DNA of 64,000 nucleotides from Psococerastis gibbosa (lineage: Eukaryota; Arthropoda; Insecta; Psocodea; Psocidae): NCBI GenBank assembly GCA_963971405.1, contig OZ020486.1, positions 10,067,419 through 10,131,418 of the forward strand, given 5' to 3'. Under the pieces are notes generated by a model. It was not told where the DNA came from and did no database searches. It saw only the letters and a list, made by a program, of their open reading frames with translations. A program made the position numbers and the translations under genes. Shown one piece after another: positions 12,151 to 22,629 of this stretch (position 1 is the stretch's first letter; the number at the start of each line of letters is the position of its first letter).

Positions 12151-12367
12151 GGCCCAGTGGCGGATGGGGACTGGAAATCGGCCCTGGCATTTTCGGATCC
12201 TGGCTACGGCCTTGGATGGTTTCGGTGCAACAGTCATTTTGCCGTTAAACTGATAAGAGGACCTAAATATGAAATTCGTAAAAATGCAACGTCAACAATT
12301 AAAAATAGGTAGGCTACCTTATGAAATTGTGTATGAAATAGTTCTCTTCAAATTGGAGTTCATTTTA

Positions 12368-12634
12368 GGCGGCAATTCCACCGGCGAATTTACTTCATTT
12401 GTGATTTGAGATTTTTGGTTTGTTTTGTTTTAAGGAGCCTGTTATGAACATACTTAACTTATCTATTATAAATTAAGTTATAATATGGCAGATGATGTCT
12501 GCTACCATATTATATAACATCATTTATAATAGATAAGTTAAGTATCTACATAATAGTCTCCAGTCTCTTTAAAACAAAACAAACCAAAAATCTCAAATCA
12601 CAAATGAAGTAAATTCGCCGGTGGAATTGCCGCC
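12368..12634. mobile_element. Foldback MITE (GGCGGC ends)
   Basis: Arms of about 75 bp: GGCGGCAATTCCACCGGCGA ... TTTTGGTTTGTTTTGTTTTAA and their inverse. The central part is itself palindromic (TTAACTTATCTATTATAAAT). Both sides carry TTA as a 3-bp target duplication. Confidence 0.75.
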
Positions 12635-13024
12635 TTAATAACATACATAGTCAATTTAATAAACAGTAAAAAACCTACAGATTTCGGTGTGATCCAGGGG
12701 TGGCCAATATTTACGGTCAGCTTCCTTATAAGAGGCCAAGTTTTAATATTTAGAACTAACCGATTTTTACACTGAATTTCTTATGACTTAGGTTTTTATT
12801 ATGTTGTATTATACTCCTTCATTGCTACGACAACTGTATTTTTATTTTTGTAGCAAATCCTGAACCTTGTAATCCCAAATCGACCATATTTGACAACCTT
12901 CATTTGGCAAGGATGTATATTGAAAGACTAAATATGATGCGCAGGCCTATAGCAAATTATATAATAGTCTACAATAAACAACCAAAAACTTGGTGTTTTA
13001 TCAAAACTGTTATTACAATTATAC

Positions 13025-13331
13025 CTAGAATTAATAAACCCAAATCGTTAAAAAATTGACTTTGGCTACGAAATCCACTGGTGTTAGTACAAACCCTGAG
13101 CGCTTTCGGCAAGAACTGCCATCTACAGAGGGAAACCCACTAGCACAGTTACACCTTATCAGCAAGCATCTCCTCAAGTCACGAATCGCTGATAAGGTAT
13201 AACTATGCTAGTGGGTTTCCCTCTGTAAATGGCAGTTCTTGCCGAAAGCGCTCAGGGTATGTATACTAACACCAGTGGATTTCGTAGCCAAAGTTAATGT
13301 TTTAACGATTTGGGTAATACTAATTCTAGTT
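13025..13331. mobile_element. Long foldback element
   Basis: Arms of about 130 bp beginning CTAGAATTA, then CCCAAATCG, TTTGGCTACGAAATCCACTG and GAGCGCTTTCGGCAAGAACT, repeated inverted with few mismatches around a ~20-bp loop. No open frame. The right end abuts a Helentron-like repeat. Confidence 0.75.
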
Positions 13332-13463
13332 GCTTTCCAATTTATACGTAGGCCTAGTATAAGGAAAGCTTTGTGACGGTCGAAATTTTCGGTTCCGAGA
13401 TTTCAACGGATTTATATGTTTTAAGGTCCCAGGAACCCAAAAAAGTGGTTTTTACGAAAAGCC

Positions 13464-13512
<49 letters not shown>

Positions 13513-14211
13513 TTGCGTCGACTTCCGGGCAAACTACTCTGTCGATTTTGATGAAATTCGGCATGTAGGTTCACAAAAATCATACCTCGGGACCATTTTT
13601 TTATTTTGGGCTAACTCAATTTGGGGGGGTTTTATTTTCAAAAAACTTCAAAAAAAAGTCTAAAAAAATTATTTCCCAAAAACGGCTCCAACGATTTCTT
13701 TTAAATTCACATTGTATATATATTGTAGTTGTTGTTAATGTTGATAAAATGCGGGGGGTCGCTTGCCCCTTGATAGTTTGCTTCTGGGGGTAAAAAAATA
13801 AAAATGACTAAATTTTAATGAAAAATGACTAAAAAATAATTTTTCTGCGACACCTTTCTATCGATGATTTCTACCTTCAGGTATGTTTTAGGTGTTAAAT
13901 TGAGTAACGAAACCGGACAGGTTGCTTTCCCAAAAAAGTATTTGGTTTTGTACAAAAAAATGATAGAAAATTCACGCTCAAATGCATTGCGTGCCCTGCC
14001 AGTATTGCTGTGTGGTAATGTGTTGGTCTGACCTATCTAGAATTTACCTCACCACCAGTGACGAGTGACGTCAGGTGGACACCCCCCCCCCCCCCCGAGA
14101 TATCGGAAATTTAACCATAGGAAAATTATTTACCATGAAATTACTCATTTTCTCTATCCACTAATTTTGATAAATTGAAAAACATGTTCGAGTAAACTCG
14201 GACCGGTTCTT
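13332..14211 (+). mobile_element. Helentron-like E repeat, full length
   Basis: A complete copy: 5' end GCTTTCCAATTTATACGTAG after TT, the longest (GTCT)n tract of the family (13463-13512), the C-run at about 14080 and the tail GAGTAAACTCGGACCGGTTC followed by TT. Confidence 0.8.
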
Positions 14212-14549
14212 ATAATTTTATTGTTATAAAAGTTTTGATAAAACAGTAAGTTTTTGTTTGTTTTTTAAAATGATATACTACGAGTAATTTAATTGTTTCA
14301 AAATATTCAGCCGAAATTAGAGAATCAAGTAAAATCTGGACTTGACGGGAATCGAACCAAAGATCTATGCCTTGCCGAGGCATCAGATGTTTCTTTATTC
14401 ACTAATTTCTGTTATATAACTAGGAGGTTGCCTCTTCAACCTAAGGCTTTCTTTCTTTCTTTAATTCCAACAATAAGACAATTACAGTTGGTGACAATGT
14501 ATATACCGCAGGGCACTAGCCCGTGTGCGGCTTAACGTTGGTTAAATGT

Positions 14550-14800
14550 CTATATATTCAAATCACAATCCAGTTTTGTATTTTTCTTTTGAAGAGATAG
14601 ATGTGATTTATGTTTTTTTATATCCAAGGGCAGTTTGTTGTAATAGGTTAAGCCTGTGAATTGTTCTTGTCTTTGTATAAGTTTTGTCCGTGTGCGATTT
14701 TGTATTAGTGGTTTCGTTGTAATGTATCTAGTGTTATGTTGATGAGTGGTTTCTGGGATGTATATTTTGTTTATTTGTATTTCCATTATAGACTTATGAA
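14550..14800 (-). pseudogene. Non-LTR retrotransposon pol 3' end
   Basis: The minus frame HNTRYITTKPLIQNRTRTK then FTGLTYYNKLPLDIKKHK is typical of the last residues of Jockey/CR1-type reverse transcriptases. The flanking GGGCACTAGCCCGTGTGCGG resembles a 3' UTR seen again at 21945. Confidence 0.6.
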
Positions 14801-14899
14801 CAGTTGTTTTATAGTTTGTTTACATACAGGCTCCATACATAGAAAACTTTACATGACCTAATTAATCCATAATCCATAACCTTAACAGTAAGCATAAAA

Positions 14900-15085
14900 G
14901 TGAACACCATCTTTAGCTATGGAAGCGAGGAACGTGGCCGCGGCCAACGTATCAAAAATGTCCAGGATTTAACTTTCTTACAGCCACGAGAACCGCATAA
15001 GGTGGAGAAAGAGATTCACTGCAAACCAATCGATAGATTGAAACTCCGGAAGAAGACGGCCACGGTTAGGATTGAGGACTGAGGT
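14900..15085 (+). pseudogene. Possible retrotransposon pol tail fragment
   Basis: One frame gives GRGQRIKNVQDL and another NRIRWRKRFTANQSID, like the ends of the pol fragments at 11590. Damaged and uncertain. Confidence 0.3.
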
Positions 15086-15377
15086 TATCATAAAGGTTAT
15101 CTTAACTCTTTGTATATCAGTCAAATTAATTACTTAAAATAAAAAATGATATTACGATATTCAGTCCTAGTTATGTTTTGTTTTCTCTGAGAGACAAGAG
15201 ACCGATTCCAAATTTTATGTAAACGAGGAATGCTCGTGTATTCATGTCGAAATTATAATGAATTTCTCGTTTAACACTCGCCAAGATATTACCAACTTCC
15301 ACATGTATAATTAATAGGTAATTATTTTCTCGACTGAAATATTATTACTTTAGAAAACCCAGATACATTACATGCGA

Positions 15378-15565
15378 ATTCGGCTGCAAGGTGGTAGCGT
15401 GCTTGAACTTGTGCGAGTCTCTACACACCTTGCGGTCGGAGACGTGTCGAGACCCGACACTAGTACCCATTAGGTTACATAAGTCTTATGGAGGCGGTTC
15501 AGAAGTTAATCGGATACATTCATTAAATTGTTTGTGCGCGATTTAACCTTTTAAAAAGTAAACAT
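15378..15565 (+). mobile_element. SINE family 2 (tRNA-like head)
   Basis: GGTGGTAGCGTGCTTG (A-box-like) and TGTGCGAGTCTCTAC, followed by GGATACATTCATTAAATTG. Matches 50689-50855 and the reverse copy at 17705. Confidence 0.6.
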
Positions 15566-15658
15566 AAAACATGAAACAGTTTTTTTTAGAATAAATGTAA
15601 ATCAGTAGGGGAAATAGCTTTCAGCTATCAGAAATGTAGACAATGCTTGCATTTAATA

Positions 15659-15855
15659 TAAATAAATAAAGATATTTTGTTGTAGGCTATTACTAAGGCA
15701 ACCTAGCAGAGTTGGGACTATAAAGCCTTCTCGTACTCAACTAGGTAGACTCGGGATTGCTGCCTGCATTACATGACCTACGAAGCTTAGCCAGAAAATG
15801 TAGCAAGAGTGGTACTAGAACCAACAATCAAGTCATATAGACCGTACTCTACACA
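15659..15855 (-). mobile_element. tRNA-derived SINE, family 1, diverged
   Basis: Reverse copy: A-rich/TTTA tail at 15659, CAACCTAGCAGAGTTGGGAC, ACGAAGCTTAGCCAGAAAAT and the decayed B box near 15815. Confidence 0.65.
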
Positions 15856-15924
15856 AACTTTGTGGTTGTGAAACGAGACATTAAATTAATTCAGTAGAAA
15901 TGCACATACGTACACCCTGGTACA

Positions 15925-16434
15925 TTCGCGAATTTTCTATCATTTTTTCAAAAAATATATTTTTGCACAAATTCAAATACTTTTTTGGGAAAGCAACCTG
16001 TCCGGTTTCGTTACTCAATTTAACACCTAAAACATGCCAGAAGGTAGTAATCATCGATAAAAAGGTTAGAAAGGTTTCGCAGAAAAATTATATTTTAGTC
16101 ATTATTTAATTAAAATTTAGTTATTTTTATTTTTTTACCCCCAGAAGTAAACTCTCAAGGGGCAAGGGACCACCCGCATTTTGTGAAAATTAATGACGAG
16201 TACAATACATGTGAATTTAAAAGGAATCGTTGCAGCCGTTTTTGAGAAATAAAGTGTTTAGGCTAGATGTTTTTTTTTTGGAGTTTTTTGAGAATAACTC
16301 CCTCCCCCCCAAAAAATTGAGTTGGCCAAAAATAAAAAAGAATGTTCCCGAGGCATGATGTTAGTGAACCTACATGCCGAATTTCATCAAAATCGATCGA
16401 GTAGTTTGCCCGGAAATAGATGAACAGACAGAGC

Positions 16435-16470
<36 letters not shown>

Positions 16471-16592
16471 TTTCGTAAAAAACACGTTTTTTGGTTCCTT
16501 GGACCTCAAAACGTGTAAATCCGTTGAAATCTCGGAATCGAATATTTCGACCATCACAAAGCTTTCCTTGTACTACGTATAAATTGGAAAGC
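15925..16592 (-). mobile_element. Helentron-like E repeat, missing its 3' end
   Basis: Reverse copy ending (its 5' end) in ATAAATTGGAAAGC at 16592 after (CAGA)n at 16430-16470. It is truncated near 15925, before the hairpin tail. Confidence 0.75.
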
Positions 16593-16851
16593 AATAATAT
16601 TGTCCCTCTACTAAGTAATGTTTCTTAGATTTTTTTTTTTTTTGAGGGGTATAAAATAAATCTACTAAGGTCCATTCCGACCATCAAAACTTATCTAGCC
16701 ACTAGGCTATCTCAAAAGCTTATAGTGAGATAAGCTCCCATTAAACTTAGTGGCTGGATATGGTTCGTTGGTGGTAAACGGCTTAATGCATTAAAATAGG
16801 TTTTCAAAAATTGTCAAGTAGCCTTTTGGTTGTCGCAGGTACTTATAGATA

Positions 16852-17081
16852 TAAATAAATAAATAAATAATGATTTTTGTTGTTCTATTACTAAGCCTTC
16901 CTAGCGGAGATCTGGCTACAAAGCCCTTTCTTACACTCAACTAGGAAGGCCCGGGACCGCCTGTTTTACATATGCCCTCCGAAGCATGGCCAAAAAATGT
17001 AGCAAGTGTGGGACTCGAACCAACAACCTTTCGGGTGACTGTCAGAGTCCGTACCGCTACTCTACAGAACATGTTCTGACC
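16852..17081 (-). mobile_element. tRNA-derived SINE, family 1
   Basis: A complete reverse copy: (TAAA)n tail, CCTTCCTAGCGGAGAT, the central domain CATATGCCCTCCGAAGCATG, and B box GGACTCGAACC. Confidence 0.75.
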
Positions 17082-17084
17082 TTA

Positions 17085-17700
17085 GGCGCTTTAGTTTGTA
17101 ATATTACTAGTAGCTCTGTCGTCTAAAAAATACATACAGTAGTATAAAACTCGAAGAGAGGTAAAAAGTAATTTTGATCAGCCCTGCTCCCCTCCCCCTA
17201 ATTCTCTACCCTCATCCCTTCCCCGTGAGCCAGCTTAAACAGGGCTGCTGAATGTGCAAGCAGTGCTGATACAACAGATTCGGTGGCCCGGGACCCATCG
17301 ATCGGTTACCATGACGACGATCTCGAATCCTCTTCTCCCCATTTTGAAGGTTATCAAAACTATTAAACCACATCTCAGTTATTTTAACATTTTATGCTCA
17401 GGTAGCAGCACTCGAACGGTACCCAAAAAAGGTCATGGCTCGGCAACCAAAAGGGGACCACGACCTCAGGACTGGTAGAGTAGAGTTTGGCCACTGTTAT
17501 CTTTGGTATGTTGTGGTCATCAACATGCCCACCAGCCATTAATAACGACCACATAATAGGCCTAGGTGAATTTAAAGAACTTTACCACTTTTCTTTTAGT
17601 TTTTGAAGTTGAGTTAGCCTAAAATAAAATATAGGTCCCGAAAACAAACCCGACAAGCAATGGGTTCTGTTGATGTTTATAAATTCTAATATCTAGAAAT
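17085..17700. other. Noncoding stretch with a family H piece
   Basis: No gene seen. ATGTTGTGGTCATCAACATG at about 17510 matches family H. A 74-codon open frame at 17254 has no recognisable motif. Confidence 0.3.
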
Positions 17701-17704
17701 ATTT

Positions 17705-17880
17705 TTTTTAGGTTAATCGCATGCAAACAATTTTATGAATACATCCGATTGATCTCATCAGTCGCCTCTGTAGGTTAGGATCCTTGTTGAGTTTACGACA
17801 CGCCTCCGATTGCAAGGTGTGTACCTTTAGAGACTCGGGCAAAAACAAAGCACCCTACCACCTTAATTGCCATCGAGACC
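17705..17880 (-). mobile_element. SINE family 2, reverse copy
   Basis: GAATACATCCGATTGATC and GCAAGGTGTGTACC are inverse matches to the copy at 15378; the head ends near CTACCACCTTAATTGCCATC. Confidence 0.5.
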
Positions 17881-18075
17881 AATTGTACCTTTTCATTATA
17901 ATACAGGACAGCTTACGCTAAAAAGGCTACTACACTTAGCGTTTGTGTAACATTCGAGTTGAGCAGGTAAGAGCTTACCTGTATCATGTATGTGGTGACA
18001 GTGGTGTTAGTGCTTAATCCTATTGTATGTCATAGTGTTGTTGTAATTATAATTGTAATTGTAAACACTATTGCT

Positions 18076-18246
18076 GCAGCCTGATCGAGGCGATTATAAT
18101 ACCGGTATTTATTTAATCCCCTGCTATTAAAAATGTAAACAAGATAATTTTGTAATGGAAAGTACTATTCAAAATTTGTTTGTTTACAGTTATAATCCTA
18201 GGGTATTTATTTAACCCCGGTATTATAATCCCCTCGATCAGGCTGC
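18076..18246. mobile_element. MITE family B, copy 1
   Basis: 171 bp with ~45-bp inverted ends (GCAGCCTGATCGAGGCGATT ... ATCCCCTCGATCAGGCTGC) enclosing a family D core. The second copy at 30195-30365 is nearly identical. Confidence 0.8.
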
Positions 18247-18267
18247 TGGAAATAATAAACTTATGCA

Positions 18268-18457
18268 ATAAATATTGACTTTTTGTTCTATTAGTTAGGG
18301 CTATAAAGCTCTGTCTTACACTCAAGTAGGTAGACCCGGGACCGCCCTGCTTTACATGCCCTCCGAAGCATGGCCAGCAAGTGTAGCAAGTGTGGGACTC
18401 GAACCGGCAACATTTCGGGTGAAAGTTGGAATCTAAACCACTAGTCTACATGTCCTG
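18268..18457 (-). mobile_element. tRNA-derived SINE, family 1
   Basis: Reverse copy with TTACATGCCCTCCGAAGCAT and GGGACTCGAACC; the tail has lost part of the CTAACTCCGC motif. Confidence 0.75.
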
Positions 18458-18507
18458 TATGCTAGTGTTTCTAGTTGCTGTAATGTATTTGTAAATACTG
18501 CATATTT

Positions 18508-19044
18508 CCTTTCCAATTTATGCGCAGTATAAGGAAAGCTTTGTGATGGTTGAAATTTTCGATTCCGAGATTTCAACGGATTTACACGTTTTGAGGTCCC
18601 GGGAACCCAAAAAAGTGGTTTTTACGAAATGTCTGTCTATCGCTCTGTCGGTTCATTGATTTCCGGGCAAACTACACGGTCGATTTTGATGAAATTTTGC
18701 ATGTAGGTTCAAAAAATTTATACCTCGGAACTGTTTTTTTTTTCTTTTGGGAGGTTCATTCTCAAAAAACTAAAAAAAGTCTAAAAAAGTTATGTCTCAA
18801 AAACGGCTCCAACGATTTCTTTTAAATTCACTTATATTTTAGTCGTTATTAGGTTGCTTTCCCAAAAAAAGTATTTGGTTTTGTGCAAAAAATTATTTTT
18901 TGAAGAAATAAAATAAAATTCAAGCTCCAATACATTGCGTGCTGTTCCATTATTATTAAATTATTTACTATGAAATAACTCATTATCTCTATCTAATAAT
19001 TCATAAATTGAAAACCATGTTCGTGTAAACTCGGACCGGTTCTT
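18508..19044 (+). mobile_element. Helentron-like E repeat with internal deletions
   Basis: 5' end CTTTCCAATTTATGCGCAG and tail GTGTAAACTCGGACCGGTTC are present, but the middle is shortened by roughly 330 bp compared with full copies. Confidence 0.7.
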
Positions 19045-19600
19045 TGATAAAAATTAAATTAAATATTTGATTGATTTGATTTACTATTTAATTAAAAATT
19101 TGATGAAAATAAATGTTATGGTTCCTTTTGCAATTTTATTACGCTTTTATTCGCAAGATTGCACAGAATTTGACATAAATATGATATATCTAGGTATACT
19201 GTACATATAAATATTAAATACTTGTAAGAGCGCAGATTACTGCCAAAAACATATTATGAACTTCCACAACCTCAGATAAAAAATTGACAAGGAACCATTA
19301 TTTTTCGCGAACAAAGCTCTACGGAAAAGGGTACAAAAACATGTCGGAGCACACCTGCTACCACCTATACGAACATGGCAAAGAGCAAAAAAATGGAAAA
19401 TAGGTGTACGAAAAAAGATAATGAAATGTCTGATGCAAAAATATTACAAGACGTTATCCAAATAACATGGCAGGCATCAAAAAACGGAGCGAAGGGTGAA
19501 AATGGAGTCAGGCCCGCCGCCGTCAGCCTCCTGAGAATCATGGCAGTCCCTACACCAGGGGCAGACCCAGGCTACAATTTTGGGTATAAATAAATAATAA
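19045..19600. other. Noncoding stretch
   Basis: AT-rich; a 72-codon open frame at 19375 has no family resemblance I recognise. Nothing else is seen. Confidence 0.25.
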
Positions 19601-20020
19601 AGGCCCTGAAGGGCTTTTTATGAACTTTCAAGTGGCCCGTTGGTCCCTTGTTCCATGCCAACGACCCAAGGCCGTAGCCAGGACTTTTTTACGGGGGAGG
19701 TGGGGTTACAGAAATTTCATTGCATATTACATAGTGTTTTTTATTTTTCCTCTCAAAATCCGATTCTATCTAGTATCAAGCCACTTCATTTCGGGAGGGG
19801 GGGGGGGTTGAACCCCCATGGATTTCGGACATTATTTAAATTGTTTCCCTATGCCATATATATTGGCCATTGGCAAACTACGTAGGTAGTATACGTCCTC
19901 GATGTCAACCTACGTCGGCTACAAGCGATAATGAACAAGCTGAGACAAGCTTGCCATTGATGCAATGCAACAGGCGAAAGCATGACTTCACCAAGTACAG
20001 ATACGCGTCATCGGAGGGAG
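19600..20020 (+). repeat. Repeat family G with a CCGTAGCC-type MITE fragment inside
   Basis: GGGCTTTTTATGAAC..., CATGCCAACGACCC, GGATTTCGGACATTATTTA and GCGTGACTTC-like blocks match 37700, 48645, 49015 and 50100. At 19668-19830 a copy of the CAAGGCCGTAGCCAGGA element is inserted, lacking its right end. Confidence 0.55.
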
Positions 20021-20213
20021 AACAGAATTTTAAGTGTTAAAATCAAATATTTAATGAAATAATAATCGTAGATTCCTCAAAAAAATCAGGACAAACAGAA
20101 GACAGTAGTATTCTGATCATTTTGATACATGAAATATAGGCCTACCTCTTATTCGGTTAATTGGCATAATAATAATAATTGTAAGAGTGAGCCGAAAATT
20201 CGCCCATGTGAAA

Positions 20214-21082
20214 AAGAACCGGTCCGAGTTCACTCGAACATGCTTTCCAATTTATCAAAATTATTAGATAGAGAAAATTTGTAATTTTATGGCAAATATT
20301 TTTCCTATGGTTAAATTTCCGATATCTCGGGGGGGGGGGGGGCGGTTGTCCACCTGACGTCACTGGAAGTGAGGTAAATTCTCGATCGGTCAAACAAACA
20401 CATTAATTACCACACAGCCATAATGGCAGGGCATGCAATGCATTTGAGCGCGAATTTTCTATCATTTTTTTCAAAAAATAATTTTTTGGGCAAAACCAAA
20501 TATTTTTTTGGGAAAGCAACCTATCCGGTTTCGTTACTCAATTTAACACCTAAAACATGCTTGAAGGTAGAAATCATCGATAGAAAGGTTTCGCATTTTT
20601 TAGTCATTTCTTCATTAAAATTTAGTTATTTTTATTTTTTTACCCCCAGAAGCAAACTATCAAGGGGCCAGCGACCCCCCGCATTTTGTCAACATTAATA
20701 ACGACTACAATCTACGAGAATTTAAAAGAAATCGTTGGAGCCGTTTTTGAGAAATAATTTTTTTAGACGTTTTTTTGGAGTTTTTTGAAAATAAAACCCC
20801 CCCAAATTGCGTTAGCCCAAAAAAAAATGGTCCCGAGGTATGATTTTTGTGAACCTACATGCCAAATTTCACTCAAATCCACCGAGTAGTTTGCCCGGAA
20901 ATCGAAGAACAGACAGACCGACAGACCGACAGACCGACAGACCGACCGACAGACAGACATTTTGTAAAAACCACTTTTTTGGGTTCCTGGGACCTCAAAA
21001 CGTGTAAATCCGTTGAAATCTCAGAATCGAAAATTTCGACCATCACAAGGCTTTCCTTATACTACGTATAAATTGGAAAGCA
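20214..21082 (-). mobile_element. Helentron-like E repeat, full length
   Basis: A complete reverse copy: AGAACCGGTCCGAGTTCACT hairpin tail at 20214, G-run at 20330, (CAGA/CCGA)n tract at 20905-20960 and ATAAATTGGAAAGC at the right end. It shares a small internal deletion with the copy at 33397. Confidence 0.8.
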
Positions 21083-21270
21083 ATAAAGGCAATTTTCTTC
21101 CTTTCTTCTTCCTAACATAGATTGGCCATAATTATTGACTTTTAGTGCTACAAAAATAATTGGTGGGATAGTCCCGTGGAAGTTCGTGAAGAACTGTGGG
21201 CAATCGGTGTTAGTGAAGGCCACAAGTCATGTAGCAAAAATATGTAGAAGAGCATATTTATCATTTTTAG

Positions 21271-21525
21271 TCAGAATGGCGTAGAGGTAACGACTCGGAC
21301 TATCATCCAGAAGGTGACTGGTTCGAGTCCCACCCGAATGCCAAAATTTTCTAGTGGTACAATTATTTATCTTCTGACTACCATGCTTCGGAGGGCATGT
21401 AAAGCCGGCGGTCCCGACAGTCTTCCCTGACTGTCGATAGGTTAAACAGGAGGCTGTTGATGCAACCTGAAAACTCCTGTACCACGGGTAGTACCACCCC
21501 GACACGATTTTTTTTTTTTTTTTTT
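21271..21525 (+). mobile_element. SINE family 3, sharing the family 1 central domain
   Basis: The head TGGCGTAGAGGTAACGACTC and GGTTCGAGTCCCACC differ from family 1, yet the middle CATGCTTCGGAGGGCATGTA then AAGCCGGCGGTCCCG is the same. The tail (AACAGGAGGCTGTTGATGC) is different and ends in a T-run. Confidence 0.7.
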
Positions 21526-21655
21526 AATCATTTATGCTGTTTTAATGTATATTTTTGAAGGCTGTACGATCTATTCAAAGGCACCGCATTGATAGTTGGA
21601 ACAAGTGCATAGTCTAGAATTGGCAGACTAATAATATACATTAATAATGTCATGG

Positions 21656-22315
21656 ATGGTATGCAATGTACTGGGGCTCGGATTATAACACAACCTTCAA
21701 AAAATAATTTGTCCTTCAAAACTAAAACCTTGTTGGGAAGCAACCAATTAGCTTTGGTACTGTATTTAGCACCTAAAACATACATGAAGTTTGAAAGAAT
21801 CGATAGAAAGGTTCGACAGAAAAAATATTTTTTAAAATTGGGTTTGGTTTAAATTAATAAATACTACCATGTATACAATACAATACAATACAATAAATTT
21901 ATATTTCCATAAAAAGTTAAAGTTACAGTAATCGTAATATGCTGCAGGGCTCAGCACGTGTGCAGCTTAAATTTGAAAAAAAGGCTTAATCTACGTTCAG
22001 TAAGTAAGGTAAGGTATATAGGTAGGTACAGTGTCCGAATTCGAAAGACATCGACGGTTTTTAGAAAAAATTATTTAGCCATATAGTGGCGGTATTTTGT
22101 GCAGAAGAATATTAAAAAAAAAATCCATTGGACAATATTTTTGTGAATCTACTGTACATGCCGAATTTCAAAAAGTACTATCGAGACAGACAGTTCGAAA
22201 AAAAACCGTTTTATTTTGGTTCCTTGGAACTGAAAATGTGTAAATCCGTTAAAATCTCAAAATCGAAAATGTCGACCTAATTCTAATCCTGACGTACGGT
22301 AATAATAGGAAAGCA
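21656..22315 (-). mobile_element. Old Helentron-like E repeat, split
   Basis: A diverged reverse copy: TTAGCACCTAAAACATAC and GAATCGATAGAAAGGTT at left, CTGAAAATGTGTAAATCCG and ATAGGAAAGC at right. Foreign sequence at about 21860-21995, with a TACAA repeat and a retrotransposon-like 3' UTR, interrupts it. Confidence 0.6.
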
Positions 22316-22489
22316 GTTAACCGCAAAGCTTCTAGCAGAAACTCAATTCTAAGAGATTGAAATTTGCCGTCTCACTCGACTACTGGCTCCACTCAAATCG
22401 ACCTCTTTCGTACAGAAAACCAACATGGCTGCTTTGCACGCAACCATTGAGATATGACATCACAGCTCTATTTCTTTCAAAAAAATAAA

Positions 22490-22625
22490 ATAAAACGCCA
22501 TGACACGACAACCTAATTAGGGTCTAGGCCTGAGGAATATTAGAGGAGGAGGATTCCCTCACTTGACCACTGCTCTCTAGGGGATGATGTGGTCAGCAAC
22601 ATGCCCGCCCGCCGCATTTCCCCCC
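22490..22625. repeat. Repeat family H
   Basis: AAACGCCATGACACGACAAC, CTCACTTGACCACTGC and ATGTGGTCAGCAACATGCCC match the 60735 copy. Confidence 0.45.
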
Positions 22626-22629
22626 TGTA

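Noticed and set aside
13373..13663. Open frame with repeated LSVC units
   Set aside because: It is a translation of the (GTCT)n microsatellite inside a transposon.
20423..20698. A 91-codon open frame repeated almost identically at 33770-34045 (reverse)
   Set aside because: Both lie inside copies of the same Helentron-like repeat. The frame is broken in the other copies, so the match reflects recent transposition and not coding.
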